NCBI RefSeq assembly: GCF_042242105.1
Contig: NC_092013.1
Span: 1 to 64,000, forward strand
Length of the DNA: 64,000 nt
Origin: Pempheris klunzingeri
Taxonomy: Eukaryota > Chordata > Actinopteri > Acropomatiformes > Pempheridae
Direction: 5' to 3'
Shown: positions 12,730-22,102 of the stretch, one piece after another
Position numbering within the stretch: position 1 is the stretch's first letter
Layout: each line of letters opens with the position of its first letter
The notes under the pieces: generated by a model
Told to the model about the DNA's origin: nothing
Database searches by the model: none
Seen by the model: only the letters and a program-made list of their open reading frames with translations
Made by a program: the position numbers and the translations under genes

Positions 12730-13597
12730 TAGGTCTAAGCTCTCCCTCTACAAAACCCTTACCTTAACCACACTCCTTGAGTGCAGCCCTAACCCTAGCA
12801 AAAAACACCCCCAAATAATCCTCCAATCCACTCCAAAACACCCCCCAGACAACCCTCCAATCAACTCCAAAACACCCTACAAAACACACCCCAGATAACC
12901 CTCCAATCCACTCCAAATGGCCTCAAATGCACCCCTAGGCACTTCCTGGAAACACCTAGGGACAAAAAACACTTGGGCAAATTTTCACTCACTATAGTCA
13001 ATGCAACTTTTCGACATAACTCGCCCTAGGAATGTCCCACCAACACCATTCAACCACCCCTAGGCTCCCCTTAAACCAACCTACCCCACCCTAGGATTCC
13101 AGCTCCACAGCGCCAACTACTGGACGGCCACTTTTCCAAAAAACACTCTCCAGGACACCCTCCAATCAACTCCAAATGGCCTGAAACGCGCTCCTAAACA
13201 CTTTCTGGGGGAACTTTTTGCAAAAAAACACTTTGAAAAATTTCACCTCACTCAACTCTATGGGGAATTTTCAAACGCCTATAACTTTAAAACCACACCT
13301 CCTAGCGCTTTGCAAACCACTTCCGCCTGCCATAATTCGGCCCTTCTGAACACGCCAGGCTTGGTCCCGTCTCTCTACGACCTTCCCTTCCGGAGATACA
13401 ACAAAAACAAACTTTTTTTCGCTACTTACGCCCACTTCCCGACGTCACAGCCACTAGGGGGACCCACCAAACGAAAGACAGCCTATGGAAATGGGGGGGT
13501 ACCACCCACTTTCAGCTCTCTACCTCCAACGGTTCGGGAGTTATCACCCAAAAACAGGACCATCAAATTTGATGATCGTGGTTATTACCCCCCTTAC
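12730..13597. repeat. Subtelomeric unit type B, copy 4
   Basis: Full-length copy, the counterpart of copy 2. The duplicated block ends a few hexamers beyond it. Confidence 0.93.
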
Positions 13598-13640
13598 CTA
13601 ACCCTAACCCTAACCCTAACCCTAACCCTAACCCTAACCC
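13598..13640 (+). repeat. Interstitial telomeric repeats
   Basis: About seven hexamers, where the left block has ~750 bp. This is where the two 5.6 kb-spaced blocks diverge. Confidence 0.9.
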
Positions 13641-13680
13641 TTATCATCCGGGTGGATGATATCAGTTTTCATCCTATAAC
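13641..13680. repeat. Isolated type A hairpin and tail (40 bp)
   Basis: This short piece equals only the last 40 bp of a type A unit. It contains the ATCATCC/GGATGAT inverted repeat and the TTTTCATCCTATAAC end, and sits alone between telomere repeats. A recombination junction inside telomeric DNA is the simplest origin. Confidence 0.88.
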
Positions 13681-13817
13681 CTAACCCTAACCCTAACCCT
13701 AACCCTAACCCTCTAACCCTCTAACCCTAACCCTAACCCTAAGCCTGAGTCTAACCCTAACCCTAAGCCTGAGTCTAACCCTAAGCCTGAGTCTAACCCT
13801 AAGCCTGAGTCTAACCC
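13681..13817 (+). repeat. Interstitial telomeric array with variant repeats
   Basis: CCCTAA hexamers, two CTAACCCT octamers, then the 18-mer series leading into the next B unit. The octamer count is lower than in the left block. Confidence 0.9.
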
Positions 13818-14685
13818 TAGGTCTAAGCTCTCCCTCTACAAAACCCTTACCTTAACCACACTCCTTGAGTGCAGCCCTAACCCTAGCAAAAAACACCCCC
13901 AAATAATCCTCCAATCCACTCCAAAACACCCCCCAGACAACCCTCCAATCAACTCCAAAACACCCTACAAAACACACCCCAGATAACCCTCCAATCCACT
14001 CCAAATGGCCTCAAATGCACCCCTAGGCACTTCCTGGAAACACCTAGGGACAAAAAACACTTGGGCAAATTTTCACTCACTATAGTCAATGCAACTTTTC
14101 GACATAACTCGCCCTAGGAATGTCCCACCAACACCATTCAACCACCCCTAGGCTCCCCTTAAACCAACCTACCCCACCCTAGGATTCCAGCTCCACAGCG
14201 CCAACTACTGGACGGCCACTTTTCCAAAAAACACTCTCCAGGACACCCTCCAATCAACTCCAAATGGCCTGAAACGCGCTCCTAAACACTTTCTGGGGGA
14301 ACTTTTTGCAAAAAAACACTTTGAAAAATTTCACCTCACTCAACTCTATGGGGAATTTTCAAACGCCTATAACTTTAAAACCACACCTCCTAGCGCTTTG
14401 CAAACCACTTCCGCCTGCCATAATTCGGCCCTTCTGAACACGCCAGGCTTGGTCCCGTCTCTCTACGACCTTCCCTTCCGGAGATACAACAAAAACAAAC
14501 TTTTTTTCGCTACTTACGCCCACTTCCCGACGTCACAGCCACTAGGGGGACCCACCAAACGAAAGACAGCCTATGGAAATGGGGGGGTACCACCCACTTT
14601 CAGCTCTCTACCTCCAACGGTTCGGGAGTTATCACCCAAAAACAGGACCATCAAATTTGATGATCGTGGTTATTACCCCCCTTAC
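13818..14685. repeat. Subtelomeric unit type B, copy 5
   Basis: Full-length copy. Unlike copies 1-4 it is followed by CCTACCCTAACC and then an A' unit, a junction seen again at 18.07 kb. Confidence 0.93.
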
Positions 14686-14733
14686 CTAACCCTACCCTAA
14701 CCCTAACCCTAACCCTAACCCTAACCCTAACCC
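14686..14733 (+). repeat. Interstitial telomeric repeats
   Basis: Short tract starting with one defective CCTA repeat. Confidence 0.9.
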
Positions 14734-15590
14734 TAGGTCTAAGCTCTCCCTCTACAAAACCCTTACCTTAACCACTCTCCTTTAGTGCAGCCCTAATCCT
14801 AGCAAAAAACACCCTAAAATAACCCTACAATCCACTCCAAAACACCCCCCAGACAACCCTCCAATCAACTCCAAAACACCCTACAAAACACCCCCCAATC
14901 CACTCCAAATGGCCTCAAATGCACCCCTAGGCACTTCCTGGAAACACCTAGGGACAAAAAACACTTGGGCACATTTTCACTCACTATAGTCAATGCAACT
15001 TTTCCTCATAACTCGCCCTAGGAATGTCCCACCAACACCATTCAACCACCCCTAGGCTCCCCCTAAGCCAAGCTACCACACCCTAGGATTTCAGCTCCAC
15101 AGCGCCAACTACTGGTCACTCACTTTTCCAAAAAACACTCTCCAGGACACCCTCCAATCAACTCCAAATGGCCTGAAACGCGCTCCTAAACACTTTCTGG
15201 GGGAACTTTTTTCAAAAAAACACTTAGGAAAATTTCACCTCACTCAACTCTATGGGGAATTTTCAAACGCCTATAACTTTAAAACCACACCTCCTAGCGC
15301 TTTGCAAACCACTTCCGCCTGCCATAATTCGGCCCTTCTGAACACGCCAGGCTTGGTCCCGTCTCTCTACGACCTTCCCTTCCGGAGATACAGCCAAAAC
15401 AAAAAAAAAAATCGCAGTTACGCCCACTTCCCGACGTCACAGCCACTAGGGGGTGCCACCCATCGATTCAGCATGCCATGGGTACGGGGGGTAGGCACCA
15501 ACTCCAAAACTCTAGGACCCTCTTATCCGGACTTATCGGCTCATGAAGTTCATGGGTAGGGGTACCCATATCAGTTTTCATCATATAACC
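14734..15590. repeat. Subtelomeric unit type A', copy 1 (857 bp)
   Basis: This variant of type A has the same length. It differs at the CTCF-like site's flank (TGGTCACTCAC for TGGACGGCCAC) and in the last 150 bp, where both ATCATCC-type arms become ATGGGTA-type and the partner arm becomes TACCCAT. It also carries CCACTAGGGGGTGCC, a closer CTCF-like core than the A sequence. The end reads TTTTCATCATATAAC. Confidence 0.93.
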
Positions 15591-15663
15591 TAACCCTAAC
15601 CCTAACCCTAACCCTAACCCTAACCCCTAACCCTAACCCTAACCCTAACCCTAACCCTAACCC
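15591..15663 (+). repeat. Interstitial telomeric repeats
   Basis: CCCTAA tract with one extra C near 15625, ending abruptly at a truncated type A unit. Confidence 0.9.
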
Positions 15664-16043
15664 TTCAAAAAAAACACTTTGAAAAATTTCACCTCACTCA
15701 ACTCTATGGGGAATTTTCAAACGCCTATAACTTTAAAACCACACCTCCTAGCGCTTTGCAAACCACTTCCGCCTGCCATAATTCGGCCCTTCTGAACACG
15801 CCAGGCTTGGTCCCGTCTCTCTACGACCTTCCCTTCCGGAGATACAGCCAAAACAAAAAAAAATTTCGCAGTTACGCCCACTTCCCGACGTCACAGCCAC
15901 TCAGGGGACCCACCAGTCGATTCTCCAGCATATCATCCGGGGGGGTAGAGCCCAACCCCAGAACTCTAGGACCCTCGGATCCGGACTTATCGGCTCTTGA
16001 AGATTATCATCCGGGTGGATGATATCAGTTTTCATCCTATAAC
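15664..16043. repeat. 5'-truncated type A unit (380 bp)
   Basis: Contains only the right 380 bp of type A, beginning at TTCAAAAAAAACACTTTG directly after CCCTAA repeats. The CRE/ETS cluster and terminal inverted repeat are retained; the CTCF-like core is lost. It is the only internally cut copy, so its left edge marks a recombination or healing breakpoint. Confidence 0.92.
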
Positions 16044-16207
16044 CTAACCCTAACCCTAACCCTAACCCTAACCCTAACCCTAACCCGTGCAACTCACCCT
16101 ATTTTGGAACCCAGAACCCCAACCCTAACCCAACCCTAACCCTAACCCTAACCCTAACCCTAACCCTAACCTAACCCTAACCCTAACCCTAACCCTAACC
16201 CTAACCC
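16044..16207 (+). repeat. Interstitial telomeric tract with a segment C remnant
   Basis: CCCTAA repeats interrupted at 16086-16128 by sequence resembling the right edge of segment C (CGTGCAACTCACCCTATTTT compared with CGTGCACCTTATCCTATTT). This suggests C-type sequence once occupied this interval too. Confidence 0.8.
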
Positions 16208-17064
16208 TAGGTCTAAGCTCTCCCTCTACAAAACCCTTACCTTAACCACTCTCCTTTAGTGCAGCCCTAATCCTAGCAAAAAACACCCTAAAATAACCCT
16301 ACAATCCACTCCAAAACACCCCCCAGACAACCCTCCAATCAACTCCAAAACACCCTACAAAACACCCCCCAATCCACTCCAAATGGCCTCAAATGCACCC
16401 CTAGGCACTTCCTGGAAACACCTAGGGACAAAAAACACTTGGGCACATTTTCACTCACTATAGTCAATGCAACTTTTCCTCATAACTCGCCCTAGGAATG
16501 TCCCACCAACACCATTCAACCACCCCTAGGCTCCCCCTAAGCCAAGCTACCACACCCTAGGATTTCAGCTCCACAGCGCCAACTACTGGACGGCCACTTT
16601 TCCAAAAAACACTCTCCAGGACACCCTCCAATCAACTCCAAATGGCCTGAAACGCGCTCCTAAACACTTTCTGGGGGAACTTTTTTCAAAAAAAACACTT
16701 TGAAAAATTTCACCTCACTCAACTCTATGGGGAATTTTCAAACGCCTATAACTTTAAAACCACACCTCCTAGCGCTTTGCAAACCACTTCCGCCTGCCAT
16801 AATTCGGCCCTTCTGAACACGCCAGGCTTGGTCCCGTCTCTCTACGACCTTCCCTTCCGGAGATACAGCCAAAACAAAAAAAAATTTCGCAGTTACGCCC
16901 ACTTCCCGACGTCACAGCCACTCAGGGGACCCACCAGTCGATTCTCCAGCATATCATCCGGGGGGGTAGAGCCCAACCCCAGAACTCTAGGACCCTCGGA
17001 TCCGGACTTATCGGCTCTTGAAGATTATCATCCGGGTGGATGATATCAGTTTTCATCCTATAAC
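16208..17064. repeat. Subtelomeric unit type A, copy 4
   Basis: Full-length 857 bp copy, the last A before the array ends. Confidence 0.93.
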
Positions 17065-17201
17065 CTAACCCTAACCCTAACCCTAACCCTAACCCTCTAA
17101 CCCTCTAACCCTAACCCTAACCCTAAGCCTGAGTCTAACCCTAACCCTAAGCCTGAGTCTAACCCTAAGCCTGAGTCTAACCCTAAGCCTGAGTCTAACC
17201 C
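17065..17201 (+). repeat. Interstitial telomeric array with variant repeats
   Basis: Same octamer and 18-mer series as at 13681-13817, including the reduced octamer count, so this junction and that one share a recent origin. Confidence 0.92.
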
Positions 17202-18069
17202 TAGGTCTAAGCTCTCCCTCTACAAAACCCTTACCTTAACCACACTCCTTGAGTGCAGCCCTAACCCTAGCAAAAAACACCCCCAAATAATCCTCCAATC
17301 CACTCCAAAACACCCCCCAGACAACCCTCCAATCAACTCCAAAACACCCTACAAAACACACCCCAGATAACCCTCCAATCCACTCCAAATGGCCTCAAAT
17401 GCACCCCTAGGCACTTCCTGGAAACACCTAGGGACAAAAAACACTTGGGCAAATTTTCACTCACTATAGTCAATGCAACTTTTCGACATAACTCGCCCTA
17501 GGAATGTCCCACCAACACCATTCAACCACCCCTAGGCTCCCCTTAAACCAACCTACCCCACCCTAGGATTCCAGCTCCACAGCGCCAACTACTGGACGGC
17601 CACTTTTCCAAAAAACACTCTCCAGGACACCCTCCAATCAACTCCAAATGGCCTGAAACGCGCTCCTAAACACTTTCTGGGGGAACTTTTTGCAAAAAAA
17701 CACTTTGAAAAATTTCACCTCACTCAACTCTATGGGGAATTTTCAAACGCCTATAACTTTAAAACCACACCTCCTAGCGCTTTGCAAACCACTTCCGCCT
17801 GCCATAATTCGGCCCTTCTGAACACGCCAGGCTTGGTCCCGTCTCTCTACGACCTTCCCTTCCGGAGATACAACAAAAACAAACTTTTTTTCGCTACTTA
17901 CGCCCACTTCCCGACGTCACAGCCACTAGGGGGACCCACCAAACGAAAGACAGCCTATGGAAATGGGGGGGTACCACCCACTTTCAGCTCTCTACCTCCA
18001 ACGGTTCGGGAGTTATCACCCAAAAACAGGACCATCAAATTTGATGATCGTGGTTATTACCCCCCTTAC
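17202..18069. repeat. Subtelomeric unit type B, copy 6
   Basis: Full-length copy, the counterpart of copy 5 at an offset of 3384 bp. Confidence 0.93.
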
Positions 18070-18111
18070 CTAACCCTACCCTAACCCTAACCCTAACCCT
18101 AACCCTAACCC
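18070..18111 (+). repeat. Interstitial telomeric repeats
   Basis: Starts with the same defective CCTA repeat as 14686-14733 and is one hexamer shorter. Confidence 0.9.
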
Positions 18112-18968
18112 TAGGTCTAAGCTCTCCCTCTACAAAACCCTTACCTTAACCACTCTCCTTTAGTGCAGCCCTAATCCTAGCAAAAAACACCCTAAAATAA
18201 CCCTACAATCCACTCCAAAACACCCCCCAGACAACCCTCCAATCAACTCCAAAACACCCTACAAAACACCCCCCAATCCACTCCAAATGGCCTCAAATGC
18301 ACCCCTAGGCACTTCCTGGAAACACCTAGGGACAAAAAACACTTGGGCACATTTTCACTCACTATAGTCAATGCAACTTTTCCTCATAACTCGCCCTAGG
18401 AATGTCCCACCAACACCATTCAACCACCCCTAGGCTCCCCCTAAGCCAAGCTACCACACCCTAGGATTTCAGCTCCACAGCGCCAACTACTGGTCACTCA
18501 CTTTTCCAAAAAACACTCTCCAGGACACCCTCCAATCAACTCCAAATGGCCTGAAACGCGCTCCTAAACACTTTCTGGGGGAACTTTTTTCAAAAAAACA
18601 CTTAGGAAAATTTCACCTCACTCAACTCTATGGGGAATTTTCAAACGCCTATAACTTTAAAACCACACCTCCTAGCGCTTTGCAAACCACTTCCGCCTGC
18701 CATAATTCGGCCCTTCTGAACACGCCAGGCTTGGTCCCGTCTCTCTACGACCTTCCCTTCCGGAGATACAGCCAAAACAAAAAAAAAAATCGCAGTTACG
18801 CCCACTTCCCGACGTCACAGCCACTAGGGGGTGCCACCCATCGATTCAGCATGCCATGGGTACGGGGGGTAGGCACCAACTCCAAAACTCTAGGACCCTC
18901 TTATCCGGACTTATCGGCTCATGAAGTTCATGGGTAGGGGTACCCATATCAGTTTTCATCATATAACC
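18112..18968. repeat. Subtelomeric unit type A', copy 2
   Basis: Full-length copy of A' with the ATGGGTA/TACCCAT inverted repeat. It is the proximal end of the unit array. Confidence 0.93.
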
Positions 18969-19275
18969 TAACCCTAACCCTAACCCTAACCCTAACCTAT
19001 CTCTTTTCCCTAATCTTAACCCTTCCTCTTTTTCCTAACCCTAACCTCTTCTCCTTCCCTAACCCTAACCTATCTCTTTTCCTAATCTTAACCTTTCTTC
19101 TTTTCTCTAACCCTAACCCTTTCTTCTTTTCCTAACCCTAACCTGTCTCTTTTTCTAATCTTAACCTTTCTTCTTTTCTCTAACCCTAACCCCTTCTTCT
19201 TTTCCTAACCCTAACCTGTCTCTCTTTTTCCTAATCTTAACCCTCCCCTTTTCCCTAACCCTAACCCCTCCCCTT
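18969..19275 (+). repeat. Degenerate telomere-like boundary repeat
   Basis: CCCTAA repeats break up into an imperfect ~60 bp tandem repeat of the form CCTAACCTATCTCTTTTCC, CTAATCTTAACC, TTCTTCTTTTC. It marks the proximal limit of telomere-homogenised DNA. Confidence 0.85.
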
Positions 19276-20060
19276 TTATTTTAATAACTTAAACTAATTA
19301 ATTTATAATTCTAAAAATCATCTAAAAAAAGTTATTTATTAATTCATAATTTAATAAATAACAACAAATCAATAATGTAATTTCATAAAAAATAAAGATA
19401 AACAATTCATATTTGATTTATTAAATATTAAAAATTAAATAATAAAAATAATGTAACATTCTGTTAAAATTTAAGTTAATATTAAAATCTATATTAAAAA
19501 CCATTCAAAATCATGTAAAAATCATTGAAAACCATTTAATTCTATATGAAAATCATTAAAATCTATTCTAAAAACCAATTGGAAAATTCTAAATTAAAAT
19601 ATATTCTAAAATCTTATTTAAAAGGGGTATAAAAGATGAACAGCTAAACAGAGCTCATTCTTGCTCTGAACTCCGAAGAGACAACATCTCCTCTAATAGA
19701 AGAGCTAGTTTTGCTTGAGATTTTATAATTTGTTGTGCCTATACCTGAAGAAGGCTCCAATAGGAGCCGAAACGTCGTGTGGGCACAGAAATTAATTGGC
19801 CATATATTAAAATTGGAATAAATAATTAAATAAATTAGAATTAAAAATTAAAATTTGGAAATTTAATTTGAATTGAATTAGACTAATTGGAATTTGATTT
19901 GATTTGATTTGAAATTTGTTTTGATTTGATTGATTGGTTTAATTATTTATTAAATAAATAGATTAAACAATTAATTAAATAAATAAATTAGTTAATTAAT
20001 AGATATTAAAATTTGATTTCATTTGATAAAAAACAATTTAAATTCAATTAATTAATAACA
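19276..20060. other. AT-rich transition zone
   Basis: Very AT-rich DNA with many TAAAAATTA and AAAACCATT motifs and no open frame. The only structured part is the ribozyme-like motif at 19734-19787. It may be the long terminal region of a decayed Penelope-like element, since such elements carry hammerhead motifs, but no reverse transcriptase was found next to it. Confidence 0.5.
19734..19787 (+). ncRNA. Hammerhead ribozyme-like motif
   Basis: The order of elements matches a type I hammerhead with minimal stem III. Stem I pairs 19734-19744 with 19777-19787, eleven consecutive pairs including two G-U. The core CTGAAGA lies at 19745-19751. Stem II pairs GGCTCC (19753-19758) with GGAGCC (19763-19768) around an AATA loop. 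GAAA lies at 19769-19772, and the predicted cleavage is after the GTC at 19774-19776. ACGT at 19772-19775 is self-complementary, as expected for dimeric forms of retroelement hammerheads. One extra A (19752) separates the core from stem II. Confidence 0.7.
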
Positions 20061-20745
20061 AAGCCAAATTCATGAGTGGATTCGAGGAGGGGTGGACGGC
20101 AGTCAGGTACGGCGGAAGACGCCGCCGCCGTCCACCCACCAAGTGGCAGAACTGGGGGATGGACCGTGCACCTCCTGCTCCTTATTGGGAGCAGGGTCAG
20201 GACACTGTACCTAACCTATCCCCACCCTAGCCCTGACCTTAACCATTCGGGGTTTAAAGCCAAGTCAGGAACCGGCCCTAAACCTAACCAAACCAACCCT
20301 TATGCATACCTAAACCCTAACGTTTCCTTAAACTTTAAATATCACTTACCTTGAAAACTTACCTTAGCCCGGAGGAGAAATCACAACGTCAATCCACACC
20401 GGAAAAACCACAACTGGAAAAGAAGGAAAAAGAAAAAACGTTTATACCAACCCGTAAAGCAAAGGAAATTTTTCAGATTAGACATAATCATCTCCACTTA
20501 CATTAAGACCTAAACCTAGATAAAGAAGGTTAAACAAAAAACAACGTTACTTACCAGAAAAATAAAATAAATAACGTCACTTACCGGAAGAACAAAAACC
20601 TGAAAAGGAAAAAGAGAATAACGATACTTACCTGAAAACCAAAACCTATAAGGGAGAAAAGAAAGTAAGGATACTCACCTGAAAACCAAAAACCTGTAAA
20701 AGAGAAAGAGAAAGAAACCAATACACTTACCAAACCTGTTGAGGA
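20061..20745. other. Unassigned spacer with weak tandem repeats
   Basis: A GC-richer patch (20075-20200) has CCGCCGCCGTCC and telomere-like CCTAACC relics at 20205-20340. From 20390 to 20745 an imperfect ~55 bp repeat combines ACTTACC, GAAAACCAAAAACCT and A/G-rich runs. No convincing gene is seen. Confidence 0.4.
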
Positions 20746-21366
20746 AAAATAGACGGGAAAAGAGAGATATTGCGACGTGCGTAGGCCCGTGCCCTGCCTT
20801 TGGCTCCCCATTTTCAACTGCCAAGTCGTCAGACGAGGTGGGGGGAGTCATCGAGAGAATTTCTAACACCTATCCCCTGACACCCGTCTCCCTCACCATC
20901 CTCAACAACACAGTGTCTACTGCGGACACCTTCAGGTTTCTGGGATCCACAATTTCTCGGGACCTGAAGTGGACGCCCCCCATAGACTCTGTACGCAAAA
21001 AGGCCCAGCAGAGGTTGTACTTCCTGCCACAGCTCAGGAAGTTTAACCTGCCACAGGAGCTGCTGATCACATTCTATTCCGCCATCATCCAGTCTGTTCA
21101 CTACTACTATCTATCATGAACTCTCACTAGTCACAGAGACTCAGGAACCACTGTGCAATAGTCCCATACCTTGCATAATTGCACTACATAAATGCACCAC
21201 GCGTACCTACACTGTATATACTGCTATTTATGAGTATTTATATTGTTCTTATTTTTATTGTTCTAGTTTATTTCTTTTACTGTACATAGAGAGAGAAGTT
21301 TCACCGGAGTCAAAGTCCTTGTTTACCTCTACAAAGTTGGCCAATAAAGGTGATTCTGATTCTGAG
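20746..21366 (+). mobile_element. L2/Maui-like LINE 3' fragment
   Basis: The frame from 20739 to 21119 encodes FRFLGSTISRDLKW, KKAQQRLYFLPQLRKFNLP and ELLITFYSAIIQSV, the region at the end of the reverse transcriptase of fish L2-type LINEs. It stops soon after. The following ~240 bp look like the element's 3' UTR and end in TGATTCTGATTCTGA, the short tandem tail of this clade. It is a 5'-truncated, inactive copy and the first interspersed element inside the telomere-proximal repeats. Confidence 0.8.
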
Positions 21367-21840
21367 AGAAGTACGGGCTTGCATGTGCCACGCTGAGATG
21401 TGAGCCCAGGTTCTGTCCACTAGATGGATCCCTCATCACAGATGTGCAGTGGTCTATGACACATGAAAGACCAATAAACACTGATCTGTGAATATAGGGG
21501 GTTAGAGGAATTTTAAAAATCCTGGTCAGGAATGTTTCCTTTTAAAACATTAACCCATTTTATTTTAGTGAATCACAAGCTTTTGTTCCCTCTGATAAAA
21601 TGTCAGCAAGTGTTAGAGAGGAAGAGCAGTGAGGCCAGAGCATCACTGGATGGATACTGGCATGTTACAGTAATAACATCCCATGTCACCCGAGATTTCA
21701 CCGCATTTCACTAGGGACGATACACACACACACACACACACACACAGAGGCAGTGTTGAGTCAGCGGGAGCAGATATTACAGTGATGGAAATCTAAATCT
21801 CCAGAGGAACCTCATAAAAACCTCTGCCGGACTGAAGCAG
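21367..21840. other. Spacer without recognised gene
   Basis: Only a (CA)n microsatellite at 21721-21746 stands out. No coding signal was identified. Confidence 0.5.
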
Positions 21841-22102
21841 CCCAGGTCTCTGTAGATTCACATGCACTCCATGCAGCTGCGGCGCATTTAAGTGTTTCTC
21901 AGTTGGAGACGCCATCCTGTTGTGACGGAATGTGACGGAAAGAGCAGAGGACTGTGTATGAGAGGAGGAGATGAGTGGAGGTTCAGATGGAGGAGAGCAG
22001 CGGAGGACTGAGCTGTCTCTCCTGAGCAGGTTTGGGTTCGGCCGACCCGGAGGACTGAAAAGTGAGAACAGAAGGATGACTGGCTTGTGAACAAACTCAC
22101 AG
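21841..22102 (+). other. kcns1: Candidate noncoding first exon of kcns1
   Basis: GA-rich sequence of higher GC content than its surroundings ends in CAG|GTAAGT at 22102/22103, a consensus splice donor. It lies upstream of the first coding exon, which itself begins after a splice acceptor (25417) rather than with a promoter, so a 5' UTR exon must exist. This is the best candidate seen, but transcript support is needed. Confidence 0.35.

Noticed and set aside
4780..18937. Recurrent open frames of 85-157 codons beginning QTTSACHNSALLNTPGL in the subtelomeric units
   Set aside because: They start at TTG rather than ATG, and their 3' halves differ between unit types. Some simply run on into telomere repeats as Thr-Leu repeats. 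They match no family I know; the frame is a by-product of repeat copying.
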